Positions 34,226-41,754 of a stretch of 64,000 nt of DNA are shown piece after piece (position 1 is the stretch's first letter; each line of letters begins with the position of its first letter). The stretch is from Candidatus Methanomethylophilaceae archaeon (GTDB lineage Archaea; Thermoplasmatota; Thermoplasmata; Methanomassiliicoccales; Methanomethylophilaceae). A model generated the notes under the pieces. The model did no database searches, was not told the DNA's origin, and saw nothing but the letters and a program-made list of their open reading frames with translations. Both the position numbers and the translations under genes were made by a program. The stretch covers positions 1 to 64,000 of the forward strand of contig JAFXUX010000043.1 in the NCBI GenBank assembly GCA_017524805.1, given 5' to 3'.

Positions 34226-35568
34226 GCGGGACTGATGATACCCACCAGCATCCGGAGGCTCTGGCGACGATCGACATCATGGGAGTGTGCGTCAGCCGCG
34301 ATGTCTTCGGCCTCAAGGATGACCGCGAATTCCTGATCGGAAAATACGTAAGGCTGTCGATGCCCTATTTCCTGGACGAAGAAGAATTGGACGAGGACAA
34401 GCTTGCCACCGAGAGCATGCTGACCGGCAAGAAATTCATAAAGCGCTTGAAGCTGGATGAACTCAACAAAAGATACAGGTACCTCAAAACTTCCGGCTCG
34501 GATTGGGTTCTGATCGACCTCAGGGCGCTTTCGTACGGATTGTACGCGGTTAATTACGGAGGCGAGACCCACTACATCATGAAGGAAAGGCTGACCCAGC
34601 AGGAGATCTGCTCGGCCATAGAGAAAAGGGGCTATGCCGTGGAATCTATCGAAGAGATGGAATTCGAGGATGCCCCCAATCTCAATGAGATGATAGATGC
34701 CACGTGCGATTTCGTCAAAAAGAGATACGGCGACAAGATAATCCTCCTCGAAATCAGAGATGGCATCCTTAGGATGGACAGAGCTGGCAGGACTGCGCCC
34801 ATGCAGAGAGAGATAATCGAGAACAGGCGCAGGGAGATAGAAAGATACACGCTGTTATTCAAGGAAAAGCTGGGATGCCGCTGCATACGCATGCCCGCCG
34901 AGAACATCTGCGACGGCGCCCACAAGTGGGGCTACAACCCTGCGCATTTCGTCCAAGAGTACTACGACTATGCCTTCGCATGCATCGAGGACATAGTCAA
35001 AGGAGTCCCGGACCTCGACAGAGCGCTGGACAGAAGATACATGGAATTCTGCGCCCAATTGGACGCGATGCGGATCGGCGCCATGGTCTCCAGGAACAAT
35101 GGGGTCAAGCGCGTGAAAAGAAATCTCGTAACCAAGAAGTACGATGCGGCGCTCGAATTGGCATCGACGCTCAAAAACAAGGCCAACAACCCGGCGCTTG
35201 AATACGAACTGGAAGGCATGATCGGACGGATATGGTTCGAAAGGGAAGACGGCAATGCCGATGCGGAGGAAGCCGAGGCCCATATGAGAGAGGCGGCAAA
35301 GGGAGGCATATCCTGGTGCGAGACCTATCTCCTCCGCATCCTCATAGACAAGGGCGAATTGGATGAGATGGCCGAGAAAGCCGAGGAATACGCGATGAAA
35401 GGCAACTGCGAAGCCATGGGATACCTTGGAAGGGCTTACCGCGACGGGCTGGGCGTGGATAAAGACCTGGACAAAGCGAAAGAGTGGATGAAAAAATCTG
35501 CAATAAGAAGAGTCAAATGGGCCAAAAAAGAATATGCCAAGCTCATCGAGGCCGATCCAACTTCCTGA
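34222..35568 (+). CDS. Type B DUF6270-like/Sel1-repeat paralogue 3 (B3)
   Basis: A 448-residue protein with GTG start at 34222 overlapping the A3 stop (GTGA) and preceded by GGGAGG (34206-34211). The frame is open upstream to 34141 but inside A3. Domains: IDIMGVCVSRDVFGLKDDRE, GKYVRLSMPYF, RLKLDELN, DWVLIDLRALSYG, YGGETHYIM, EIRDGILRMDRAGR, LGCRCIRMPAENICDGAHKW and PAHFVQEYYDYAFACIEDIV, then Sel1-like repeats (GRIWFEREDGNADAEEAEAH, GRAYRDGLGVDKDLDKAKEW). Last gene of the array. Its 3' end overlaps the convergent folP gene by 26 bp. Confidence 0.75.
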   Translation: MSGTDDTHQHPEALATIDIMGVCVSRDVFGLKDDREFLIGKYVRLSMPYFLDEEELDEDKLATESMLTGKKFIKRLKLDELNKRYRYLKTSGSDWVLIDLRALSYGLYAVNYGGETHYIMKERLTQQEICSAIEKRGYAVESIEEMEFEDAPNLNEMIDATCDFVKKRYGDKIILLEIRDGILRMDRAGRTAPMQREIIENRRREIERYTLLFKEKLGCRCIRMPAENICDGAHKWGYNPAHFVQEYYDYAFACIEDIVKGVPDLDRALDRRYMEFCAQLDAMRIGAMVSRNNGVKRVKRNLVTKKYDAALELASTLKNKANNPALEYELEGMIGRIWFEREDGNADAEEAEAHMREAAKGGISWCETYLLRILIDKGELDEMAEKAEEYAMKGNCEAMGYLGRAYRDGLGVDKDLDKAKEWMKKSAIRRVKWAKKEYAKLIEADPTS

Positions 35569-36337
35569 CCGTCAGAGCGACATTATGCACCCTGACCATA
35601 TCCGCGCCCCATCTGACCGATTCCCATGCCGCCTCGGCGGAAGCCTCGTCGCGGTCCATGCCGGGGTAAGCCAGAGACAGAAACCTCTTCCTGGAAGAGG
35701 CCATCAGGACCGGATACCCGTCGGAGAAGAAGCGGGAGTTGCGGAGCACCATGAGATTCTGCTCCGGAGTCTTCCCGAAGCCTATCCCGGGATCCAAAGC
35801 TATCTTCTGCCTTGGGATTCCGGCCTCCAGAGCCGCCGCGGCGCGCTCCCTGAGGAAATCGCGTATCTCATCCATGTATCCGTCCCCCATCAGAGACGAA
35901 TGCTGATCTTTTGGGCCGCATGGGTTATGCATTATTATGGCGCATATGCCGGCCTCGGCGCAGAGCTCCGGCATCCCTGGGTCCCTGAGCCCGTTGACGT
36001 CGTTTATTATGTCCGCGCCCAGATCCGCCGCCTTCCTGGCCACCGCGGTTTTCATGGTGTCCACCGACACCGGCACGCTCAGAGACGGGACTATCTCCCT
36101 CAGAACGGGCGCCAAACGCGATATCTCAATCTCGGCCGAGATCGGAGACGAACCGGGACGGGTGGACTCCGCGCCCACGTCTATGATCCCTGCCCCTTGG
36201 TCCTCCATCTCGAAGGCATGGCGGGCGGCGGCGCGAGGATCCGACCAAACGCCGCCGTCGGAGAAAGAATCGGGCGTCACATTGAGGATGCCCATTACTA
36301 TAGGCCCTCCCCGGAGGGAGGCTCTTTGGAATTCCAT
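35543..36337 (-). CDS. folP: Dihydropteroate synthase-type protein
   Basis: A 264-residue TIM barrel with DHPS signatures: MGILNVTPDSFSDGG, DVGAESTRPGS, PVSVDTMKTAVARKAADLGA, INDVNGL, ALDPGIGFGKTPEQN and the C-terminal VRVHNV. In bacteria DHPS joins p-aminobenzoate to dihydropterin pyrophosphate. In methanogens the pterin is tetrahydromethanopterin or a folate, so the exact aryl substrate is uncertain. Last of a three-gene operon after larA and the Fe-S gene (2-bp gap). Confidence 0.85.
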   Translation of the reverse strand: MEFQRASLRGGPIVMGILNVTPDSFSDGGVWSDPRAAARHAFEMEDQGAGIIDVGAESTRPGSSPISAEIEISRLAPVLREIVPSLSVPVSVDTMKTAVARKAADLGADIINDVNGLRDPGMPELCAEAGICAIIMHNPCGPKDQHSSLMGDGYMDEIRDFLRERAAAALEAGIPRQKIALDPGIGFGKTPEQNLMVLRNSRFFSDGYPVLMASSRKRFLSLAYPGMDRDEASAEAAWESVRWGADMVRVHNVALTVRKLDRPR

Positions 36338-36339
36338 GC

Positions 36340-37434
36340 TCAGAGCAGCCCGTCGATGATCTCCACGAGATCCTTCACTTCGACCTTCCTGTCCCCTTTG
36401 GCGGAAGCCAGATTGTTGACGCAGAACGGGCAGGTCGTTATGATCACGTCGGCGAACGACGCCTCATCCAGCCTGGTATTGGCGATGTCCATGGACTCTT
36501 CGGGATACGCGGATCTGACTCCTCCGCCTCCTCCGCAGCAATGGCTGGTGCTGCGGTTGAATTCCATCTCCCTGAAGTCCAGGCCGGGAATCTTCTTGAT
36601 GACTTCCCTGGGCGCCTCGTACACGCCGCAGTGCCTTCCCAGATGGCAGGGGTCGTGGTAAGTGGCGACAACTCCATCCATCGGCTTCAGCTTCAGATCC
36701 TGCTCTGCGAGGAATTCGGTGATGTGGAGCACCTTGAACGGGACGTCCACGTATTTGGGGTACTCAATCTTGAACATCCTGTAGCATCCGGCGCAGGCGA
36801 GGACCAAAGTCTCTACACCCATGGCGCGGATGGCCTCGACGTTCTTCTTCATGAGCTCAGTGACGTCGTCCAGGGGCCATCCGACCCTCTGCATGACGGA
36901 TCCGCAGCATACCTCGTCCACGGCAGTGTAATCAACTCCGAGCTTGTCCAGTATGGAGAAGGTCGCCTCCGCGGTCTTCTTGGATCTGTACGTGGCGGTG
37001 CAGCCGACGAAATACCCGATCTTCGCTTTGTGCGGCTCTTTCCCCAGCGTCTGGCGCCTTGAAGCCTTCTCCCCGAAAGGGTTGCCATCGGCCAGGATGT
37101 TCTCGCACATGGCCTTGTGCTTCGGGAGGATGTTGCCGCTCTTCACGAGGTCGGCGCGGCACATCTCGATTATATCGACGATATCCACTTTGGATGGGCA
37201 TCTCCTCACGCAATCCGCGCAGGTGGTGCACGTGTACATGTTCCTGACGAGGGATTCGTCCGGCTGAAGGTCGCCGTTCAGAAGACCGTAAGTAAGCACG
37301 ATGCGTCCCCTGGAAAGAGCCGAATCCCACCCGATAGCTTTGAACGAGGGGCAGACGCTCTTGCAGAACCCGCACATGGTGCAGACGTTGACGGCCTTCC
37401 TGACCGCCTCCAGCTTGTCCGCTTCGAAAGTCAT
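36340..37434 (-). CDS. HdrD/GlcF-like iron-sulfur oxidoreductase
   Basis: A 364-residue protein. Two ferredoxin-type [4Fe-4S] motifs at the N-terminus (CTMCGFCKSVCP near residue 18, CTTCADCVRRCP near 70) and two CCG domains (EVCCGSVMQ...CAGC and SHCCGGGGG...CPFC, each with an upstream cysteine in GCTATY and CHLGRHC). This is the plan of heterodisulfide reductase subunit D and of glycolate/lactate oxidase Fe-S subunits. No methanogenesis genes are adjacent, and its ATG overlaps the lactate racemase stop (37431-37434). I therefore favour a hydroxyacid-linked electron-transfer role, with HdrD-type function as the alternative. Confidence 0.75.
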   Translation of the reverse strand: MTFEADKLEAVRKAVNVCTMCGFCKSVCPSFKAIGWDSALSRGRIVLTYGLLNGDLQPDESLVRNMYTCTTCADCVRRCPSKVDIVDIIEMCRADLVKSGNILPKHKAMCENILADGNPFGEKASRRQTLGKEPHKAKIGYFVGCTATYRSKKTAEATFSILDKLGVDYTAVDEVCCGSVMQRVGWPLDDVTELMKKNVEAIRAMGVETLVLACAGCYRMFKIEYPKYVDVPFKVLHITEFLAEQDLKLKPMDGVVATYHDPCHLGRHCGVYEAPREVIKKIPGLDFREMEFNRSTSHCCGGGGGVRSAYPEESMDIANTRLDEASFADVIITTCPFCVNNLASAKGDRKVEVKDLVEIIDGLL

Positions 37435-38675
37435 TCGGCCACCTTCGGTATGGTGACGCTTCCGTCCATGAGGACGATGACCTTCGCGGACGGGTCTTTC
37501 TTGAGGGCCTCCGCAACCGCGTCGGCAACGCTCGGATATGGAGTTATGTTGGCTTTCCTCAGGATCTCCGGGTCCAAATCGGTCACCGCGCATATGTTCG
37601 CCCAGGTGGCGATCTCGGCCATCTTGGCAGCCTTGTGGTATCCCAGCTTGTACTCGGCCTTCAGGTTCTCCAAGACTTTCTTTGGGTCCGAAGAGGAAGA
37701 CAGCTGAGTGAGGAAGGTGGCATGGCCGATGCCTTCCCTGCATTTGGAGACCATTATGATGGTTCCGCCCTCCTTCAGAGCCCATTTCCCGTTGTCCAAA
37801 GCCTTCTGCGACTGGTACAGATCGACGTCCATGGGGTAGGGGGCGACGGAGATGACGATCCCCGCTTTCTCAGGGATGGGGACCGAGAACACCTCGTTGG
37901 CCCAGCCCACGGCGCGGGCGAAGGCCTGGTTCAGGTCCCCGGAAGCCACTTTGTATATGTTCTGGTGCCTGTCGAGGACCATCTGGATGGAGAATATCTT
38001 CTTGCCCTTGACGACGGCCAGCGCATCCATCATGTCCTCGTGGACGGGGTTGCCTTCAAGAGCGAGGGACTGGGCGTCCATGCTCATCGCGAGCTTGTGG
38101 TTCGCTTCCACGGTCCTGAAGGACGCCACTCCGGGCAGGAACGACTTCCTCCCTCCGGTGTATCCGGCGAAGTAATGGGGCTCCACCGAAGTGATTATGA
38201 CGAGGCGGTCGGCATCCACGGCGATCTTGTTGACTTCCATCGGGGTGCCGTTCTTGGACGTCCCCAGATTCACGCACTCGGATTTCTTGGCGTCATGGCA
38301 GATTATGCGGTCTTTGAGCTCGGCATAGTGCGATCCGAACACGAAATCATATTCCTCAGAGGTCATATCCCTGTGGGTGCCGGTGGCTATGAGATATCTG
38401 GCCTTCCTGAGGTCCATCCTCTTGGAGAGCGCGTCCAGAACTTTGGCGGTGGGGGTGGGCCTGGTCCCGTCGTTGACTATGAAGACGATGTCTTTCCCGC
38501 CTTCGAGGAATTCCTCCAGGGAACCGCATCCCAAGGGGTTGCCGATCGACTCCCCTATGACTTCGTCCGGGTCCCCGCAAACCACATCCTTGGGATAGAA
38601 TGTGCCCAAATAGTTGGCATCGGGAATGTCCACTTTCTGGACTCCGTCTTTCCCGTATTTCACGTCGATCATCAT
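37431..38675 (-). CDS. larA: LarA-type nickel-dependent racemase/epimerase
   Basis: A 414-residue protein with LarA landmarks: VNDGTRPTPTAKVLDAL, IATGTHRDMTSEEYDFVFG, SVEPHYFAGYTGGRKSFLPG (containing the lysine that binds the nickel-pincer cofactor) and NPVHEDM. LarA racemises lactate; homologues act on other 2-hydroxy acids. The cofactor needs LarB, LarC and LarE, none of which is in the window. TTATTTATTAG at 38701-38712 lies 26-37 nt upstream as a TATA element. First gene of the larA-FeS-folP operon. Confidence 0.85.
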   Translation of the reverse strand: MMIDVKYGKDGVQKVDIPDANYLGTFYPKDVVCGDPDEVIGESIGNPLGCGSLEEFLEGGKDIVFIVNDGTRPTPTAKVLDALSKRMDLRKARYLIATGTHRDMTSEEYDFVFGSHYAELKDRIICHDAKKSECVNLGTSKNGTPMEVNKIAVDADRLVIITSVEPHYFAGYTGGRKSFLPGVASFRTVEANHKLAMSMDAQSLALEGNPVHEDMMDALAVVKGKKIFSIQMVLDRHQNIYKVASGDLNQAFARAVGWANEVFSVPIPEKAGIVISVAPYPMDVDLYQSQKALDNGKWALKEGGTIIMVSKCREGIGHATFLTQLSSSSDPKKVLENLKAEYKLGYHKAAKMAEIATWANICAVTDLDPEILRKANITPYPSVADAVAEALKKDPSAKVIVLMDGSVTIPKVAE

Positions 38676-38772
38676 GATTATCTGACCCTCTTAACAGTGC
38701 ACTAATAAATAAGGTGAGCGTCGGATGCGCCTCCGAACAACCTTTTAACAGGGAGCATGGATTCACCGTCCG

Positions 38773-39705
38773 ATGCCCCTGATAGAAGATATCGGCGAAC
38801 GCCAACTCATCGACGATTTCAGAAGTTTCATCAGGCCTGAAGGCCGGGTAGGCCCCGGGGACGACGCCGCAGTGATCGAAAAAGGGGTGGTGGTGACCAC
38901 CGACATAGTCACTTTCGACAGGCACTTCCCCGCAGGGATGACCTATGAGCAGTTCGGCTGGTATGCCGCCGCCGTCAATTTCAGCGATCTAGCCGCCATG
39001 GGAGCAAGACCTACGGGCTTCCTCGCCGCGCTCGCCCTCCCCCAGGATCTTGAGGCGCAGGCGGCATACGACATCATGAGCGGAATAGACCAATGCGCAG
39101 AATTCTGCGGCACCGGAATCGTCGGCGGCGACACCAAACCAGGCCCCGGGATCGTGGCTGGGACCGCCATCGGGAGCATGGACGACAGAAAACCTATGCT
39201 GAGAAGCGAAGCCGCCCCGGGAGATTTCGTGGCCGTCACCGGTTCCATAGGGGGCCCCGCGGCGGCGCTGGAGGCTCTGGATCTTGGCATAGAAGCTGAA
39301 GAAGCCAAGAATTCGCTTTACATGCCCATCCCAAAGGTCGCGGATGGCATGGCGCTGGCCGAATGCGGGGCCATATCATCATGCATCGACCTATCCGACG
39401 GCCTCGGCACCGCCTTGAACACTTTGTGCTCCATGTCCGGCGTTGGAATAGAGATCGAAATGGAGTTCATACCTCGCGAAGACTACGTCGAAGAGATCGC
39501 GAAAGAAGCGAAGATCCCGATAGAAAAACTCCTGTTCGATTGCGGCGGAGAGTACGAGCTCCTTTTCACCGCGAACAGGAGCAATATGAGAAAGATTTAC
39601 GAATCCGGAGTTGAATTTTCTATCATAGGGATAACGAACAGCAGCGGGAAAGCCGAGCTCATGAAGAACGGAAAAAGGAGCGTCATCTCAAATGGCCGTT
39701 ATTAA
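38773..39705 (+). CDS. thiL: Thiamine-monophosphate kinase
   Basis: A 310-residue AIR-synthase-fold kinase: GPGDDAAVIEKGVVVTTDIV near the N-terminus, AVNFSDLAAMGARPTGFLAA, GGDTKPGPGIVAGTAIG, and CIDLSDGLGTALNTLC. It phosphorylates thiamine monophosphate to the active diphosphate. CCTTTTAACAGG at about 38738-38749 is a possible promoter. Its end overlaps amrS by 14 bp. Confidence 0.9.
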   Translation: MPLIEDIGERQLIDDFRSFIRPEGRVGPGDDAAVIEKGVVVTTDIVTFDRHFPAGMTYEQFGWYAAAVNFSDLAAMGARPTGFLAALALPQDLEAQAAYDIMSGIDQCAEFCGTGIVGGDTKPGPGIVAGTAIGSMDDRKPMLRSEAAPGDFVAVTGSIGGPAAALEALDLGIEAEEAKNSLYMPIPKVADGMALAECGAISSCIDLSDGLGTALNTLCSMSGVGIEIEMEFIPREDYVEEIAKEAKIPIEKLLFDCGGEYELLFTANRSNMRKIYESGVEFSIIGITNSSGKAELMKNGKRSVISNGRY

Positions 39706-40705
39706 CGATCGCGTGGAAGCCAGATATTACGAGAAGGACGGGAGCGCCTACATATGCGGGCTGTGCCCCCACAGATGCAGGATAGCCGTCGGCAGCTACG
39801 GCAGATGCGGGTCCCGCAGGGCAGACGAGGACATGCTTGTGGCCTATTCCTACGGGAAGGTGTCGTCTCTGTGCGTCGATCCCGTGGAAAAGAAGCCGCT
39901 GTACCATTACAGGCCGGGCTCCAGATGTTTCTCCGTCGGCGGGGTGGGATGCAACATGAACTGCAAGCACTGCCAGAACTACGCCATATCCCAGCTGCCG
40001 TCCGGCAAGAAGCGCAGCACCTACAAGAAACCGGACGAGATAGTCAACCTATGCCGCAACGAGAAGCAGGATGCCATCGCGTTCACCTACAACGAGCCGA
40101 TGATCTGGTTCGAATACATCATGGACGTCATGAAAGTGGATCCGGAGCTGCAGCTGATTCTGGTGACCAACGGCCTCGTGACCGAGGAGCCGCTCAGAGA
40201 GCTGTGCAAGGTGACGGATGCCATGAACATCGACATCAAAGGGTTCACCGACGAATTCTACATGAAAGTCTGCGGAGCCCACCTGAAAGACGTCCTCAGA
40301 AGCGCGGAGATCGTCCATGAATGCGGAGTGCATCTGGAACTGACGTACTTAGTCATCCCCGGATACAACGACTCCGACGGGGAGATAGCGGAATTCTGCC
40401 GCTGGGTCAGGGACAGCCTTTCCGAAGACGTTCCCGTGCATTTCACACGGTTCCACCCCGACAACGAGATGATGGACGTGCAGTGGACTCCGGTGGAAAC
40501 GGTCATGCATTGCAGGGATATGGCCATGGAGATCGGGCTGAACTATGCGTATGTAGGCAATACCCTTACGGACAGCGCCGACGACACCTACTGCCCGGAA
40601 TGCGGGGCCACCGTAATCAGGAGGCTGGGATACCTGGTGGACCCTGTTTCCCTCGACGGAGACAGATGCGCCGCCTGCCGCCATAGGATGAATATCAGAC
40701 TTTGA
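39692..40705 (+). CDS. amrS: AmmeMemoRadiSam system radical SAM enzyme
   Basis: A 337-residue radical SAM protein. N-terminal ICGLCPHRCRIAVGSYGRCG, then the cluster motif CNMNCKHCQN near residue 88, GFTDEFYMKVCG, and a C-terminal CPECGATVIRR...CAACRH zinc-like pair. This is the architecture of AmrS, which works with AmrA (AMMECR1) and AmrB (Memo) in an uncharacterised modification. Neither AmrA nor AmrB is in the window. Co-transcribed with thiL. Confidence 0.85.
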   Translation: MAVINDRVEARYYEKDGSAYICGLCPHRCRIAVGSYGRCGSRRADEDMLVAYSYGKVSSLCVDPVEKKPLYHYRPGSRCFSVGGVGCNMNCKHCQNYAISQLPSGKKRSTYKKPDEIVNLCRNEKQDAIAFTYNEPMIWFEYIMDVMKVDPELQLILVTNGLVTEEPLRELCKVTDAMNIDIKGFTDEFYMKVCGAHLKDVLRSAEIVHECGVHLELTYLVIPGYNDSDGEIAEFCRWVRDSLSEDVPVHFTRFHPDNEMMDVQWTPVETVMHCRDMAMEIGLNYAYVGNTLTDSADDTYCPECGATVIRRLGYLVDPVSLDGDRCAACRHRMNIRL

Positions 40706-40767
40706 GCATGATTTGACCGAAAATTAACAATATGTTTGATGAATCTGATGGCATATACATCCAATAA

Positions 40768-40780
40768 AGTTTTATAGTAC
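40768..40780 (+). promoter_or_regulatory. TATA box before the hairpin RNA candidate
   Basis: AGTTTTATAGTAC, 62 nt after the amrS stop and about 20-30 nt before the hairpin that begins at 40800. Confidence 0.5.
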
Positions 40781-40797
40781 ACTACCATAATGAATAT

Positions 40798-40857
40798 CGG
40801 AGTCTGGGTCGGACAAGATCCGGAAGCCGTCCGCAACCCGGCTCTGTTTTCTTTCAA
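40798..40857 (+). ncRNA. Candidate hairpin small RNA or terminator
   Basis: A long stem: GAG/CTC (40800-40802 with 40842-40844), GGGT/ACCC (40806-40809 with 40836-40839) and CGGAC/GTCCG (40810-40814 with 40829-40833), followed by TGTTTTCTTTC. A TATA element is placed so that transcription would begin at the foot of the stem. This gives a transcript of about 50-60 nt consisting of the hairpin plus U-tract. It may instead be the terminator of thiL-amrS. The tail overlaps the 3' end of the convergent peptidase gene. Confidence 0.35.
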
Positions 40858-41717
40858 AGCAACCCGAACAACGGGTTCCCGAGGATGATCACCAAAGCGA
40901 ACCCTATCGCTATCGGCGCCACGAACGGTATCATCGGCGTCACAGTTATCTCTTCGATCCCTTCGGATTTCAGCCTGGCGTAGACAGCCTCGACATCTCC
41001 CGCAGGCCTGCGATGGACCAGCTCGCCCCCTTCCACATCCACGGCCGGCCACACGTACGATGTCTCCGCCTCCTTCAACAGCATCGGATATTCCGTGAGC
41101 ATCCTCGGCCCGAACCTGCCCTCCAGAACGTTCTTGGCTCCGATGGCTGCCATCGGAAGGAGGGATATCAAAACCGCGACGATCAGCGTTGACACCGGAA
41201 GCGAGACCACCGCGGATGCTGGATATTGAGGCGCCCATAACAGAGGCAACCCAGGTATCGAGGGGTAAGCTGGGAACGCCAGAGACAGCGAGATCAGAGC
41301 TTTGGCATCGGCGCCCCCGGCCAGAATCCCGGAGTAATACATCACCAAAAACAGGACGGAAGAGATGGCCGGCGACAGCATGGCCTCCCTCCCCGAGCAT
41401 TGCGGGCATATCAGGTACGAGACCATCGATAATGCCAGCGAAACCGCCAATGCCCAATGCCCGCCTGCCCTCTCCGAAAGCACGTAAGCCGCCATCAGCG
41501 CGGAGGAAATCGAACATATCGCCACCGGAAGGGCCGGGATGCTTCCCAGCAGGGCCAAAGCGGAGCACGGGATGCCGACCGCGCATATCGCCGCCCAATG
41601 GGTATCGCTGACCTCGCGCGTAAAGACGTCCGAGCGGGCGGCGGACAAAAGAACCAATGATACGGATATCGCGCAGACGACCCAAAGAAGGCTTTCCCAT
41701 AACATCGCGACAACCAT
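40854..41717 (-). CDS. Archaeal prepilin-type (A24) peptidase-like membrane protein
   Basis: A 287-residue protein with about eight membrane helices. The two aspartates of A24 aspartyl peptidases are visible: an N-terminal SARSDVFTREVSD and the central GGADAKALISL (GxxDxK). A soluble loop of about 60 residues (about 195-255) precedes the last helix. Archaeal members (FlaK/PibD) remove class III signal peptides from pilins and archaellins. No pilin genes are nearby. Its start is only 37 nt from that of the divergent MscS gene. Confidence 0.7.
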   Translation of the reverse strand: MVVAMLWESLLWVVCAISVSLVLLSAARSDVFTREVSDTHWAAICAVGIPCSALALLGSIPALPVAICSISSALMAAYVLSERAGGHWALAVSLALSMVSYLICPQCSGREAMLSPAISSVLFLVMYYSGILAGGADAKALISLSLAFPAYPSIPGLPLLWAPQYPASAVVSLPVSTLIVAVLISLLPMAAIGAKNVLEGRFGPRMLTEYPMLLKEAETSYVWPAVDVEGGELVHRRPAGDVEAVYARLKSEGIEEITVTPMIPFVAPIAIGFALVIILGNPLFGLL

Positions 41718-41727
41718 CGGTCATTTT

Positions 41728-41736
41728 GATATATAC
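41728..41736 (+). promoter_or_regulatory. TATA box of the MscS gene in a 37-nt divergent gap
   Basis: GATATATAC, 19-27 nt before the ATG at 41755, implying a leaderless mRNA. The element is nearly symmetric and could also serve the divergent peptidase gene whose ATG is at 41717. Confidence 0.55.
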
Positions 41737-41754
41737 CTGCAATATCCTGTTTCC

